Positions 43,345-55,792 of a stretch of 64,000 bases of DNA are shown here, in pieces. Source of the stretch: Linum tenue (lineage: Eukaryota > Streptophyta > Magnoliopsida > Malpighiales > Linaceae); assembly GCA_946122785.1 (NCBI GenBank), contig CAMGYJ010000009.1, forward strand, positions 23,781,633 through 23,845,632, written 5' to 3'. The notes under the pieces are model-generated. The model saw only the letters and a list, made by a program, of their open reading frames with translations, did no database searches and had not been told where the DNA came from. The position numbers were made by a program, and so were the translations under genes. How positions within the stretch are numbered: the first letter of the stretch is position 1; each line of letters opens with the position of its first letter.

Positions 43345-45550
43345 GGAAGGAGGAGAAGAAGAATCCGACGAAGAAAAAGATCTCACACCTTGCCCGAGTT
43401 CATCTTATTCTACAAACTCATCTATAGATTCCTCTTTCCCTCTAGGTACTTCTTCTTTGCTGAGTTCCCTCTTTTTTTTCGTTTGTGATTTCCCTCTAGA
43501 TACTTCTGATTTGTTGACTTTATTTATTTTTTTTTTTTCCGTTTGTGATTTAGTGATCATGGTTCGGATCCGTATCTCTCCATCTCGAACAAGGAGTGGT
43601 TTCGACAAAGAGAAACCAGTTTGAAAAGGGTCTCTTGAGCTATCTTTTCTGGAAATGGCAAGCCGTTGCAGCATTCATGAGTGGTTGGGGAGGGAACGAC
43701 AAGTAGCAGAGAAGGATGAAGGAGGTTCTGCATTGTGCATTTTTCCTTGGCGAGCCATTTGTGGTTTGACCTCATTCATTTACTGGTTATCAATTTGCGG
43801 AAAACTTTCTCAGATTGGCTGAATCATGTTGAAACATATAAGAGGTACTGATTTGTCTTCTGCTGAATCAGGGTCTGAAGCTTAAGAAATTCCATCCCCT
43901 AAGGCACTTAAGGACGGCCTACTCACATCTGTCCCTATGATTAGTTGTTTCTAGATTAGGTTTATTATTTTATAGTTATAACTGATAGTGGTACTTGGGT
44001 AGGGTTTGAACTTGAGGTTCCTCATGAGCAGATGCAACATCACATAATTCTATTTGTGATGTGATCTGCAGGCTGGGTTGGATGAGGAAGTAGCAATAGT
44101 TGAGCTAGAAGATTCTGGTTAGTAGCTTTGGAATTCTGGACTTCTGAGATTCTGAATTTTGTGTTCATGTTAACCAATTATAAGCTTTACTTTGTACACC
44201 CATTTGCATGCTCTCAATTCTTAGCTTTACGATTTTTGGAATCTCATTTTTCACTAGGGAGTAGGGACTAAGTTGGCACTGCCAGTAGTCTTCTACACAA
44301 CCTGCATTCATATCTTTTCTCATGCCTTTTCTGTGATATCTACATTCCCTACAACCAATGTTTATGATGTTTACTACAACTTCAGTTCAGTCTTCCACAT
44401 TAATACATAACCCATTAATACATAATTGCAGTGCATTCCATAACATGTTCCTAATTGAAAGATTATAATATAATTGAGTAAGGCTCTGATCAAGTAATAT
44501 GCAAAAGACCCGTTTAATGAGTTGTTTCCCAATGCAAACAGATAGAGGGTCTGGAAACGCTTCTGCTGCAAGGACCAAACCAGCCAATGAGAGTAGGAGA
44601 AAGCTAGAAACTGACCAAAATGTTGACCGGATAGCTTTAGAAGTCGACATTGGACAAGCACCCAACTAACTCGGCTGAAGTCCTGGCTTAAATGTTGCTT
44701 AACCACACCAACTCTATTACTTGAATTTCCTTCTTTATGATTGAGCTTTCAGCAAGTTAGACTTGATTCACATTTATTGGACTTGATTCACATTTTGTTT
44801 CTTGGTTGATCTACATTTTCTTTTCTTGCATTTTTAGGTTCAGATCGTTGGTTCAACACCCACATCTATGTGCGCCCATTCAGATGTTTCAATATTTAGT
44901 GATCTAACAAAATTGCTTCTAGAAGATCTAAACATCCAATCAGCTAAATACAACCTCAACCCTCAGCTAAACACGCTCTGCGGCATAGCCGCTGGTATTG
45001 ATTCTAAACTCTCCATTGCTGACCTCTGTTGTTCCTTTTATGTATGTTTACGTGTTGGTGCATAATTAACCCAATTGCTTGGTTTGTCTTTCATGCTGTT
45101 CAGTTCAAGGATTGCCTGAGGCAAGGAGATTAATAGAGCATCGAAAGGTATGAACAAGGTTGGAACGATTAGTAAGCTGGATGTTTGGTTTCTCAAAACT
45201 CAAAGAAATGTTGTTTCATGCCTAAATATCCTTATGTTCAAATTGTAGCTCAGGTGGAACACATTCTGGTCTCCAGACATGATCAAGAAGTGGTCCAGTC
45301 GTCTTCGGTAAGTGCCATCAGTTTGTATGTAGTCAATGAAATAGTAGGTTGTTTTTTCATATCTTCATTTCATTAGTAGAGAATGTTTAATTATTCCACT
45401 TTCTTATAGGCTCTCTTTATAAATAAGCAGATGATGAATCATAATGGATCTCATTTAAAATTACCATTGTAGTAATGATGTGCTTGATTGTCGATATACT
45501 TATCCAGGAGCTCAAGCATATGGTTCATGTTCTTCTGGAATACAACAATT
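43343..45550 (+). pseudogene. captured host-gene exon fragments, family unknown
   Basis: After the CT run, MEGGEEESDEEKDLTPCPSS opens a short acidic frame. Later plus-strand segments look like exons bounded by possible AG and GT sites: HGSDPYLSISNKEWFRQRE (about 43560), EEVAIVELEDSG (about 44085), VQGLPEARRLIEHRK (about 45104) and AQVEHILVSRHDQEV (about 45250). No continuous frame can be assembled and I recognise no family. Gene capture by the Helitron is the likely origin. Whether all fragments come from one gene is unclear. Confidence 0.4.
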
Positions 45551-46167
45551 AGTTAGGGTACGTTGACACATAATTCTTCATTTGATTCATGAGCCTTTCT
45601 TCTTACCTTAGACTGATTTGCTTTGTGCGCAAGTAGTTATCGAATTTTTCAAGCTGGTTTTTTCGCTACTCATTCGGATGATGATCTTATTTCATGGATG
45701 TACCATTTAAAACAAACCAACATGATGTTAACCTCAACTCAATCATCACATCTTCTCATTGAACCTTTTCTGGTCTGTAGAAGTCAGGAATGGAAATCTG
45801 GAAGGACAGTTCTAAGTCACACAATTGCACGAGGCCTGCATCTGTAGGACGAGTTCCCTAATATTCTCTCATTGTCGTCATTGTTGGCTGTCACCACACT
45901 TGGGACCTATGATATTGCTCTGGAACTGTGAAATCATCATTGATGGATGACCTGAACTTGATAAAATCCATTTGTCAGTCTATCTTTCATGTGTAATATT
46001 TGGTTAACAGTTGTGTGTAATGCTTTGCCCAGTAACAAAGTGTTTATGCAATGTAGTCTCGGTGTAAAATTTAGAAACCAAATGAAGAGTTTACATGGGG
46101 TTAAGTCAACTCTTTAGACTTTATGGTTTGTAAATCATTATGATTGTGAGTTTTCTTGCATAGCAGG

Positions 46168-46609
46168 TAGGGGTGGCTATTTGGACCGGGACCGGATGAA
46201 AAACCGGAAACCGGACCGTATAACCCGGATCGAGACCGGACCGGGACCGGATAGTAAACAATCCAATCCAATCTTTGGGCTTAGATTTGAGGTAAAAAAC
46301 CGGATAAAGACCGGATAAGAGAGCTCAACATCCAAAACTTAAGGGTAATTTGCATAAACGATCACAAACCTTTGGACTTAGTACAAAACTTAACCAACTC
46401 CTCACCCTTTTAGGCCTTAGGCCACTCAAATTCCCACAATCTCAATATAAAACCAAGACCGAATTGGGACCGGACCGGGTCAAGACCGGACCGGATCAAG
46501 ACCGGACTGTATCCAATCCAATCTTCGGTCCTTATATTTTCAAAAAAACCGGACTGGACCGGATCAATTTGGGCCAATTTAACCGGACCGGACCGTATAG
46601 CCACCCCTA
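46168..46609. mobile_element. hAT MITE, 442 bp, perfect 8-bp TSD
   Basis: Termini TAGGGGTGGCTAT and ATAGCCACCCCTA are perfect inverted repeats flanked by ATAGCAGG at 46160-46167 and 46610-46617. The interior is rich in GACCGGACCGG motifs. It is the innermost layer of the nest. Confidence 0.92.
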
Positions 46610-46716
46610 ATAGCAGGGATGTCCAAGTTCGTTAGCAAAAAATATGGAACTTGCTCTATGTTTATAGTTTCTAAGTATTTTCGTTAACACTGCATTGCTT
46701 TTAAATATACTAAACT

Positions 46717-46758
46717 CGGCTAAATCTCCTGCGGCGTAGCCGCGGGTGTTTATACTAG
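46717..46758 (+). other. Helitron 3' hairpin and CTAG terminus
   Basis: Stem CCTGCGGC/GCCGCGGG with a GTA loop (one T-G pair), then TGTTTATA and CTAG. Confidence 0.85.
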
Positions 46759-47984
46759 TATGAAGGAAAACACCGCTAATTTTGTGGCCCTTCTCTAGTA
46801 ACGACGATGAACGGTGGTGTGGCGGGATGATGACGAGATGGATGAGTGCTATTGTTTTACTCGGCCTCCTCCTGCTAGCTAGTAGTGGTGACGATGATGA
46901 TTGGGCAAGGAGGCAAAGGCGCTTTAGCTTCTGGTGGTGTTTGATTTTCTTGCGGATAGATGGAGACAATTTGTGATGGTGATAGAGATGAGTAGGTAGC
47001 AGTGATGTTTATTTGAACAATGAGAAATGGGGGGTTTTGGATACGAGATGCAGATGGATGGCTTTCTCACACTCTTTTCTCTAGGTTTAATTTAAGGACC
47101 GAGAGAGAGAGGCTAGTTGATATGGGTTGTCTAGCAGTAGCTAGCTGTCTCTAATAATAGAGGTTCACGAGCTGATGGGATAAGGGAAATGGGGGGTGTA
47201 AAGGACTTGTTGGGTGGTTAGTAGACAGATGGGTGTAAATGAGATCAATACAATTATGCTAGGAAGGTAATTTGTGAAAGGCTACTTTAAGTGTGATTTG
47301 GGGTGGCTGTAACGAGTGGAGTGAGGTTAATTCTCCCCCTTTGTGTCGGTGATCATCAAGATTATATAGATGTTCTGTGTTATATCTGTTCACTCTAAAA
47401 TGTTCTCCCTGTCGATACGATCGCGTGGCCGCAAACGGCTCGTTATTTCGACGTCAAACGAATAAGATACGTTCGTTTTAGCTTTCGGTACGCAAACGTT
47501 ACTCTAACGATAGGTTCCACTTTGGACTAACTTATCTCACTCGTTTAGACTCGGAATTAAGATCTGTAAAATTCTAAGTGATCGTAGAATAATTTCTTAA
47601 CTTAGAGTGTCGAGCTTAGATACTGATTATTAAGAAATTGACCCAGAATATTCTTACTTAAAATGTCATCAATCAATAGTTTCAATCGCAACTTACTCGC
47701 GTAGGAATGGAATTCTTGTTTCCTCGTTAAATTTAGTTTGTTTATAAATTTCTCGATGTTTGGGGTGTTACATTTCCTCCCCACTTAAAAAAAATTTCGT
47801 CCCCGAAATTGAAACGTTTATACTGGGATATAACATTTCCCTCCCTCATAAGGAAAATTTCGACCTCGAAATTATGTTCTGAACAACGTTGTTAAACATG
47901 ACGAAACAAACTGAGTCATCATAACTATTGTTACGACGTATTGATAATTGCCATGAAATGTCAATGAGGCTTATAATAACTTCT

Positions 47985-50900
47985 CTAAACGCTTTTAAAC
48001 AACTCGGGATATTTTTCTTTCATGCTACTCTCTGTTTCCCAAGTTGCAGCTTCGCTGCCCTGATTCCTCCATATCACCTTAACCAGAGTGATCTTCTTCT
48101 TCCTCAGCATCTTCTCTTTTTTGTCTACGATCTGAACTGGCACCTCTTCATAGGTCAGGTCGTCGTCTAGCTGGATATCCTCATGTCTGATCACATGGTC
48201 AGGGTTAGACCGGTAGGCCTTCAGCATGCTGATGTGGAAGACGTTGTGAATTCTTGCAAGGTTAGGAGGTAAAGCTAATCGATATGCGAGGGGTCCAACA
48301 CGTTCCAACACCTCATATGGTCCAATGTACCTAGGACTCAGTTTCCCCTTTTTACCAAATCGCATCACCCCTTTCCAAGGAGATACTCTTAGAAATACCA
48401 TATCTCCCACTTCATGACTTCGTTGATTTCCTGGCCTCTCAGAGTTACTTTTCTGCCGGTCCTGAGCCGCCTTCAAGTTCCGACGGATTGCCTCGACCTT
48501 CTCTACCGCCTTCTGAACCATCTCTGGACCCTCCAGCTGTCGCACTCCTTCTCCATCCCAGTACAGTGGTGTTCGACATTTTCTCCCATACAACACTTCA
48601 TACGGAGCCGCTTGTATCGAGCTATGATACTGGTTGTTATAAGCAAACTCCATTAGAGGTAAGTGCTCGTCCCAAGCTCCTCCCATTGTCAAAACACATG
48701 CCCTTAGCAGGTCTTCTAGTGTTTGAATTGTCCGTTCTGATTGTCCATCAGTCTGGGGATGATATGCGGTAGAGAAGTGCACTTTAGTGCCCATAGCCTT
48801 TTGAAGACTCACCCAGAATCGTGCCGTGAAGCTAGGGTCGCGATCAGACACAATGCTAAGTGGGACTCCATGAAGCCTTACTATCTCTCTCACATACAAT
48901 CTAGCCAGCTCTTCTAGCCCTGGTTTGAATCTGATAGGTATAAAGTGAGACACCTTCGAGAATCGATCCACAATTACCCATACTCCATCGTTTCCCCTCG
49001 GGGTCTTTGGTAAACCATATACAAAATCCATAGTGACCTTCTCCCAAGTCCACTGTGGAATTTCAAGTGGTAAGTGCTCAATAACTGGGGCTTGGTGCTC
49101 AGCCTTTATCATTTGACACTCCAAGCACTGATATACATGAGCGGCTACCTCCTTCTTCAACCCTGGCCACCAAAAATGTTCCTTGAGGGTACGGTACATC
49201 TTCGTAGCCCCGGGGTGCATCGCGTATGGTGCAGAGTGAGCCTCGTCCAGAATATCCTTCCTTAGCTTGTCAACACTTGGCACACACAACCTCCCTTGAT
49301 ACATTAGTACTCCATCTACCAGTTCAAATTTGGTGTTCTTCCCCTCTAACACTTGCTTCTTGTACTTCTCAAGCTCCATATCCTCACCCTGCTTCTCCTT
49401 GATTCGTTCATGTAGCATAGGACGAACCTTTAAGGTTGCTAACAGTTTCGTCACTTCCTCTAGCTCCAACTCCACGTTCATGGCCCTCAAGGAGATTAAC
49501 TCAGGTAAGGGACTCTCTTTCTTCCTACTCAACGCATCAGCCACTACATTTGCCTTTCCTGGATGATACTTGATAGTGCAGTCGTAATCACTTAAGAGTT
49601 CCATCCATCTCCTCTGCCTCATGTTCAACTCCTTTTGATCAGTCAAGTGTTGGAGGCTTTTGTGATCCGTGAAGATGGTGAACGTCTCGCCGTAGAGATA
49701 GTGTCTCCATAACTTCAAGGCGAAGACTACTGCTGCCAACTCTAAGTCATGGGTCGGGTAGTTCACCTCGTGGGGTCGTAGTTGTCTCGAAGCATAAGCG
49801 ATCACCTTCTTATCCTGCATCAGTACACAACCCAAGCCTTGGTACGAAGCATCGCTATAGATGGAATACTCCCCACCACTGGTCGGTAGTGCTAACACTG
49901 GTGCAGAGGTCAGCTTCTCCTTCAGTAACTCAAATGCCATTTGACACTTCTCATCCCAAACAAATGGCTTCCCCTTCTGCAATAGTTGTGTCATAGGTCT
50001 TGCAATACTGGAGAATCCCTCAACAAACCTCCGATAATAGCCAGCTAATCCCAAGAAACTCCGCACTTCAGGGACATTTTTGGGTGGTGCCCAATTGGTG
50101 ACAGCCTCTATCTTCTTGGGATCTACTTCCACTCCACGGCCCGAAATCATATGACCCAAGAATAATACTTCCTCCAACCAAAAGTCACACTTCGAGAACT
50201 TGGCATATAGCTTCTCCTCCTTCAATTTATGTAAAACAACCCTCAAGTGCTCTTCGTGTTCCTCCTTACTCCTCGAGTAAATGAGTATGTCATCTATAAA
50301 GACGATGACAAACTTGTCCAAGTATTCATGAAGAACCCGGTTCATTAGCGCCATAAAGGCTGCCGGTGCATTAGTTAGTCCGAATGGCATGACCAAGAAT
50401 TCATAGTGGCCATACCGGGTCCGGAAAGCCGTCTTGGGTACTGAACCATCTGCCACTCTCAACTGATGATACCCTGACCGCAGATCAATCTTCGAAAACA
50501 CCCTCGCTCCTTGTAGCTGATCGAAGAGATCATCTATCCTTGGTAAAGGATAACGGTTCTTGATGGTGGCCTTGTTTAGCTTCCTATAGTCGATGCACAA
50601 TCTCATACTGCCATCCTTCTTCTTCACAAACAATACCGGTGCTCCCCAAGGTGATACACTAGGGCGAATAAAGCCCTTGTCTAATAGCTCCTGCAATTGC
50701 TCCTTCAACTCCTTTAGCTCCACTGGCGCCATGCGGTATGGAGGAATAGATATCGGTGCTGTGCCAGGAATCACTTCAATATCAAATTCCACCTCCCGTT
50801 GTGGCGGTAGTCCAGGAAGGTCTTCGGGAAATACCTCAGGGTATTCCCTTACGATAGGTACATCTTCTATCTTTTTCTCTTGCACCTCCTTGACATGAGC

Positions 50901-52418
50901 CAAATAGGCTTCACATCCATCTTGAATCAATGAGAATGCCTTAATCGCTGAGATTAAGCATCCAGGAATTAGCTTCTTAGTCCCTTTGAATAGTGCAGTG
51001 TCTTTTCCTTCTATCTCCAGACAAACCTCCTTTTTATAGCAGTCCATCTTCGCTCTGTTCTTGGATAGCCAATCCATGCCCAAGATAACATCGAATTCGT
51101 CGAACGGTAGCAGAATCAGGTTCGCCTCAAATTTGTGGCCCGCCACAGTGATAAGACAACCCCGAATGACTGAGTCTACTATTAGGGTATCCCCTACTGG
51201 GGTTCTTACCCCTAAATTCTGTCTCAATCTCACAGATGGGATCCCTACGATCCTAGCAAGCTTGGTCGAAATGAAAGAGTGCGTGGAACCAGAATCGAAT
51301 AATACAAAGGCTGGCTGATGGTAAAGTGAAATCATACCAGTCACCACATCGGGTGCAGCAACAGCTTCTTCCCTCCTCATGGCAAACAGTCTTGGTTGCC
51401 CAGCCACTTGAGATCCTTGCCCTCGATCTCGCTCGTTGCGGTTGAACCGCCCTGCATTGCCTCCCTGTTGCTGATAGGACCGGTTTGGATTGTTGTTAAA
51501 CTGCTGTCCGGCTTGTGTTCTTCCTCCTCCGCCCCTGACTGATTGTTCAGACTGAGCTCTCCCTTGCCCTCCTTTCCTAGGGCAATCTCTAGCATAGTGG
51601 CCCGGCTCATTGCAGTGATAGCATATGCCTCCCATATGTACCTTACACTCTCCCGGGTGAGTTCTCCCACACTTGTTACATGGGTCCCGGTGAATATAGG
51701 TTGGCCCTGATCGGGTTGAGCCGGCATGGCTCTGAGTGACCCCATAGTAGCTCTGGCTCGGTCTCCTCCTTGAATGACTCAGCTGGCTTGGCCCCTCTGA
51801 AAGGCTGGCAGCCTTTCTCTTGTTCCCTTCTCTTTGCATCCCCTCCTCGTGCAGGGCTGTATCTGCCCTCTCCAACCGGAGAGCTGCTTGATAGATCTCC
51901 TCTCTGTTGTTCCAATTCAGCATACTCAATTGACGCCTAAAAGGAGGCTTCAGGCTCTCCAGGTAGTGGATGCGTTGTGCATGTGCATCCTGAAATTGAG
52001 GTCCTCCATAGGCAAGCAGTTTGTCAAATCTCGCCGTGTAGTCAGCCAAGCTCTCTCTTCCTTCGTTGCTCCACCTCTGCCTTATCAGCATAAATTCCCT
52101 CTGCTTCCCGATCCGGTAAGCCTCAGGTATGAAGTGGTCTTTGAACAACTGCACGAACCCTAGCCAAGTGATGGCCGGTGGATCCTCTTGACTAGCTGGC
52201 TGGTTTGCCCACCAGTTGTAAGCAGTGTCTTGTAGCAAAGATACTGTCAGCAGTACCCTGTCCTCGTCATCAGCCCTCATTTCGACCAGGGTACGGGTGA
52301 CCTTAGCTAGCCACTGCTCAACCTCCATGGGGTCTGTTGAACGGTCCCCCTTAAAATCTTCCACCTTTCTCTTCCGGAAAGCTATGTAATCCGGTGGAGG
52401 TCTCACTTGTGGTGGCAC
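47985..52418 (-). CDS. gypsy gag-pol polyprotein, intact frame
   Basis: About 1,477 residues without a stop. Order: gag ([16 protein letters not shown] and following); CCHC knuckle near 272 ([14 protein letters not shown]); protease near 375 ([13 protein letters not shown]); reverse transcriptase with [15 protein letters not shown] and [11 protein letters not shown] near 709; RNase H ([16 protein letters not shown] near 852); integrase HHCC near 1070-1105 and core segments [20 protein letters not shown] and [13 protein letters not shown] near 1130-1225; C-terminal chromodomain-like block near 1423-1477 ([19 protein letters not shown]). All catalytic residues I can check are present. The frame opens with GTG at 52418 and stays open about 75 nt further upstream to a TAA, but no upstream in-frame ATG is seen. 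A splice-acceptor-like CTACAG at 52454 could mark a spliced leader. Confidence 0.92.
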   Translation of the reverse strand: MPPQVRPPPDYIAFRKRKVEDFKGDRSTDPMEVEQWLAKVTRTLVEMRADDEDRVLLTVSLLQDTAYNWWANQPASQEDPPAITWLGFVQLFKDHFIPEAYRIGKQREFMLIRQRWSNEGRESLADYTARFDKLLAYGGPQFQDAHAQRIHYLESLKPPFRRQLSMLNWNNREEIYQAALRLERADTALHEEGMQREGNKRKAASLSEGPSQLSHSRRRPSQSYYGVTQSHAGSTRSGPTYIHRDPCNKCGRTHPGECKVHMGGICYHCNEPGHYARDCPRKGGQGRAQSEQSVRGGGGRTQAGQQFNNNPNRSYQQQGGNAGRFNRNERDRGQGSQVAGQPRLFAMRREEAVAAPDVVTGMISLYHQPAFVLFDSGSTHSFISTKLARIVGIPSVRLRQNLGVRTPVGDTLIVDSVIRGCLITVAGHKFEANLILLPFDEFDVILGMDWLSKNRAKMDCYKKEVCLEIEGKDTALFKGTKKLIPGCLISAIKAFSLIQDGCEAYLAHVKEVQEKKIEDVPIVREYPEVFPEDLPGLPPQREVEFDIEVIPGTAPISIPPYRMAPVELKELKEQLQELLDKGFIRPSVSPWGAPVLFVKKKDGSMRLCIDYRKLNKATIKNRYPLPRIDDLFDQLQGARVFSKIDLRSGYHQLRVADGSVPKTAFRTRYGHYEFLVMPFGLTNAPAAFMALMNRVLHEYLDKFVIVFIDDILIYSRSKEEHEEHLRVVLHKLKEEKLYAKFSKCDFWLEEVLFLGHMISGRGVEVDPKKIEAVTNWAPPKNVPEVRSFLGLAGYYRRFVEGFSSIARPMTQLLQKGKPFVWDEKCQMAFELLKEKLTSAPVLALPTSGGEYSIYSDASYQGLGCVLMQDKKVIAYASRQLRPHEVNYPTHDLELAAVVFALKLWRHYLYGETFTIFTDHKSLQHLTDQKELNMRQRRWMELLSDYDCTIKYHPGKANVVADALSRKKESPLPELISLRAMNVELELEEVTKLLATLKVRPMLHERIKEKQGEDMELEKYKKQVLEGKNTKFELVDGVLMYQGRLCVPSVDKLRKDILDEAHSAPYAMHPGATKMYRTLKEHFWWPGLKKEVAAHVYQCLECQMIKAEHQAPVIEHLPLEIPQWTWEKVTMDFVYGLPKTPRGNDGVWVIVDRFSKVSHFIPIRFKPGLEELARLYVREIVRLHGVPLSIVSDRDPSFTARFWVSLQKAMGTKVHFSTAYHPQTDGQSERTIQTLEDLLRACVLTMGGAWDEHLPLMEFAYNNQYHSSIQAAPYEVLYGRKCRTPLYWDGEGVRQLEGPEMVQKAVEKVEAIRRNLKAAQDRQKSNSERPGNQRSHEVGDMVFLRVSPWKGVMRFGKKGKLSPRYIGPYEVLERVGPLAYRLALPPNLARIHNVFHISMLKAYRSNPDHVIRHEDIQLDDDLTYEEVPVQIVDKKEKMLRKKKITLVKVIWRNQGSEAATWETESSMKEKYPELFKSV

Positions 52419-52679
52419 AACCGGGGCTGGATTCTGGCCAACACTTGCTCTGTAGACACATACGATCTCGTTAAAACCCAGTTATTTCTTTCTTAACATG
52501 GTTGAGAGTAGACTGGAGATTCTATCGACTCTTAAAAGAAAATTCTTGACTCGTTTGGCCAAAACTTTAACTTAAAACTCACTTTACTTTCTTTAAACAA
52601 ATTTTTAAAACTAAGACCGTTATTCCAGTATTTCTTAGGAACCAAGAAATAGAGGAAGACCGGCTCTGATACCACAAAA

Positions 52680-55600
52680 TGTTACATCCCACCTTTTTAA
52701 GACATGTAAAAGACATTTCTACCCCGGGGTATATTTAAAAAAATTATTCATAAACACACTTAAAATAAATACACCAAACTTTAATAATTTGAAGTCTCAA
52801 TGACAAGCCCTAAACATGTGGGCAAAACTCCAAATCATATTCTTAAAAGAATCAAACGACCAGAATCTCCAGTTCTTAACTTTCAACCAAAAAGTCCAAA
52901 TAACTTAAAAGTTTTGCCCAACGCTTACTCTGATGCTTGGTCCGCCATGCTTTAACGACGCTGATGTTGAGCCCCTCTAACCTGTTGCCCACGAACTATC
53001 TGATCTTGATCTTCTCCTCTACGATCTGGTGAGTGAGTTGGGGTCAGTCTACGCCATTACTTAAACTTGAACCACTTACGGATTATTACCTTAAGTGTTC
53101 CTCAAACAATAAATTAGTGGAAGTTGATTATACTTTCGCCCTTTAAACTTTAAATCTTAAAACGTGGGATTTACTCTTAACCCCACTCTCAAAAACTTTA
53201 AAACTTTGACCGACACTGGGATCCCCCACTAGCTAGTCCGGTTGCCCAACTCATACGTATGAGAGCCCATGCAGGCTTACTTAAACTTAAACTTAGTTAG
53301 GGGAGTCGCAACAATTCCCTAACATCTTATACTTATCATGGTGGCTCTTCACCATGATCCTCAAGAGCATAACTGCTGCTCATCTTAAAAGTCTTAAGAG
53401 CATAACTGCTGCTCATCTCAAAATCTCATATGGGCAACGGACTGGCGCTAGCGACTAAAAATTCTTAAAACTTTACACCTTCCTTGAAGGTGTTGTACTC
53501 CTTAAAAGTAACTTACTGGTAATTAAATACATGTCATCAACTGTATGACTGGAAACATAACTTACACGTAATATCATGCATCACGTAAACATACATAAGC
53601 ATATATGACACGTAGTAGCAAATCTCAAACGAAATTACCGTAAGGTAAATACTTGGAAATATGTAAGGCGTAGATTTTACCCCCTTTACACTCACCTCTT
53701 GTGGCGATTACTTAGTTCCCTTGATGTGGAACCCTTACTCCGATTGCTACCTTAAACCTATAATTTAAACGTATATCCTTTTAGTCGATACTGCTCAATT
53801 TATCACCTTTAACTCACTAAAAACTATCCTCCTTAAATCTATAATTTTATAATATCAAAACGTCATTCTAGATTCTTGTAAAATTATCAAATGGGTCAGG
53901 AGCCTTCTTTTACTATTTTAGTTAAATAAAACCGTCCTTAGTTTAATTTTTATAAATATTAAATCACCTCTTAAAATCTCCAAATTTATTATGAGTAACC
54001 TTATTGCACCCTAGTTACGTATAAAATTATCAAACATACCGAAGTCGCTTATACAGTATTTTAATTTTCTAAAACCGATGTTCTACGAATTTTTAGAATT
54101 ATAAATACAGCTCATAAAATTCTCAAATTATTATCCAGTCATCGAAATAATATTCTCTAATTTATAAAATTATCAAATCATAAAAATATTCACTGAAACG
54201 CGTCGGAAGTAAACATGTCCATAAGAAAATACTACTTTCGGTCAATTGTCAAAATTTGAAACGTAGGAGACCAATCTGCTCATACTAAAAACATGGGGGA
54301 CTAATCTAGATATTTTCTCGCAGACAGGTACCTGCACGTTTCAGCTCACGTCTCAAACTTTCGTAGCTCCGTTCTCCCTCGTCTAACGTCGAAATTCGAT
54401 TTCGTCAAAACGGTGACGATCCTGGGATCGTCCTCTTCACGATGATACCAAGGTTTTGAAGTTTGGTCGAGGTCGACCACGCCGGAGCCTCTGTCGAAGT
54501 TACGACCATTATATACGTGGGTTTGAGTTAGTTTTGATCGAAATCAAATACGGAGATCGATTGGGATGAGTACTCACCCTCAAAGCAAGCCTAGGGTAGA
54601 TACGAGCTGTTGAACCACAGTTTATCGCTTAGATCATCCTTTGATCACCTCGTACTGTTGTCGCCGCAGCTACGACGCAACAACCATAGTTAGCTAATTA
54701 TGTAGCTTCGAGGCTTGAAAAGGGTTTGGGATTCATAGCTCTTACCTACTGGTCTCGAGAACATATGAAGGAAAACACCGCTAATTTTGTGGCCCTTCTC
54801 TAGTAACGACGATGAACGGTGGTGTGGCGGGATGATGACGAGATGGATGAGTGCTATTGTTTTACTCGGCCTCCTCCTGCTAGCTAGTAGTGGTGACGAT
54901 GATGATTGGGCAAGGAGGCAAAGGCGCTTTAGCTTCTGGTGGTGTTTGATTTTCTTGCGGATAGATGGAGACAATTTGTGATGGTGATAGAGATGAGTAG
55001 GTAGCAGTGATGTTTATTTGAACAATGAGAAATGGGGGGTTTTGGATACGAGATGCAGATGGATGGCTTTCTCACACTCTTTTCTCTAGGTTTAATTTAA
55101 GGACCGAGAGAGAGAGGCTAGTTGATATGGGTTGTCTAGCAGTAGCTAGCTGTCTCTAATAATAGAGGTTCACGAGCTGATGGGATAAGGGAAATGGGGG
55201 GTGTAAAGGACTTGTTGGGTGGTTAGTAGACAGATGGGTGTAAATGAGATCAATACAATTATGCTAGGAAGGTAATTTGTGAAAGGCTACTTTAAGTGTG
55301 ATTTGGGGTGGCTGTAACGAGTGGAGTGAGGTTAATTCTCCCCCTTTGTGTCGGTGATCATCAAGATTATATAGATGTTCTGTGTTATATCTGTTCACTC
55401 TAAAATGTTCTCCCTGTCGATACGATCGCGTGGCCGCAAACGGCTCGTTATTTCGACGTCAAACGAATAAGATACGTTCGTTTTAGCTTTCGGTACGCAA
55501 ACGTTACTCTAACGATAGGTTCCACTTTGGACTAACTTATCTCACTCGTTTGGACTCGGAATTAAGATCTGTAAAATTCTAAGTGATCGTAGAATAATTT

Positions 55601-55777
55601 TTTAACTTAGAGTGTCGAGCTTAGATACTGATTATTAAGAAATTGACCCAGAATATTCTTACTTAAAATGTCATCAATCAATAGTTTCAATCGCAACTTA
55701 CTCGCATAGGAATGGAATTCTTGTTTCCTCGTTAAATTTAGTTTGTTTATAAATTTCTCGATGTTTGGGGTGTTACA
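52680..55777 (-). repeat. 5' LTR of gypsy, uninterrupted
   Basis: 3,098 bp. It provides the empty-site reference for the Helitron in the other LTR. Confidence 0.93.
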
Positions 55778-55792
55778 AATTATTATAGTTAC

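Larger units (their letters stand above)
42815..46758 (+). mobile_element. Helitron inside the gypsy LTR
   Basis: The intact sister LTR reads GAGAACATATGAAGG; here the same site is split after GAGAACA. The insert starts TTCTTTAAAACAT and ends with a hairpin (CCTGCGGC-GTA-GCCGCGGG), 11 nt, then CTAG at 46755-46758 followed by host T. This is a Helitron 3' end at an A-T site. The first base is T before the canonical TC, so either the start is one base off or the sister LTR lost a T. The interior (3.9 kb) has no RepHel gene but holds gene-like exon fragments, a CT microsatellite and a hAT MITE. Confidence 0.85.
40730..47772 (-). repeat. 3' LTR of gypsy, interrupted by a Helitron
   Basis: LTR halves are 40730-42814 and 46759-47772. 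Together they align over the full length of 52680-55777. Termini are TGTTACATCCC and GGGTGTTACA on the plus strand. Confidence 0.93.
40730..55777 (-). mobile_element. Ty3/gypsy retrotransposon with 3.1-kb LTRs, one LTR split
   Basis: LTRs are 40730-47772 (containing a 3,944-bp Helitron, so about 3,099 bp net) and 52680-55777 (3,098 bp). A perfect 5-bp TSD, AATTA, flanks the element (40725-40729 and 55778-55782). On the minus strand the primer-binding site TGGTATCAGAGCCGG lies 4 bp after the 5' LTR, and an A/G-rich polypurine tract precedes the 3' LTR. I counted roughly a dozen LTR differences by eye, so the insertion is fairly young. The chromodomain-like C-terminus suggests a chromovirus. 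Confidence 0.93.

Noticed and set aside
50593..51318. Plus-strand ORFs across the gypsy pol region
   Set aside because: They are shadows of the long minus-strand gag-pol frame.
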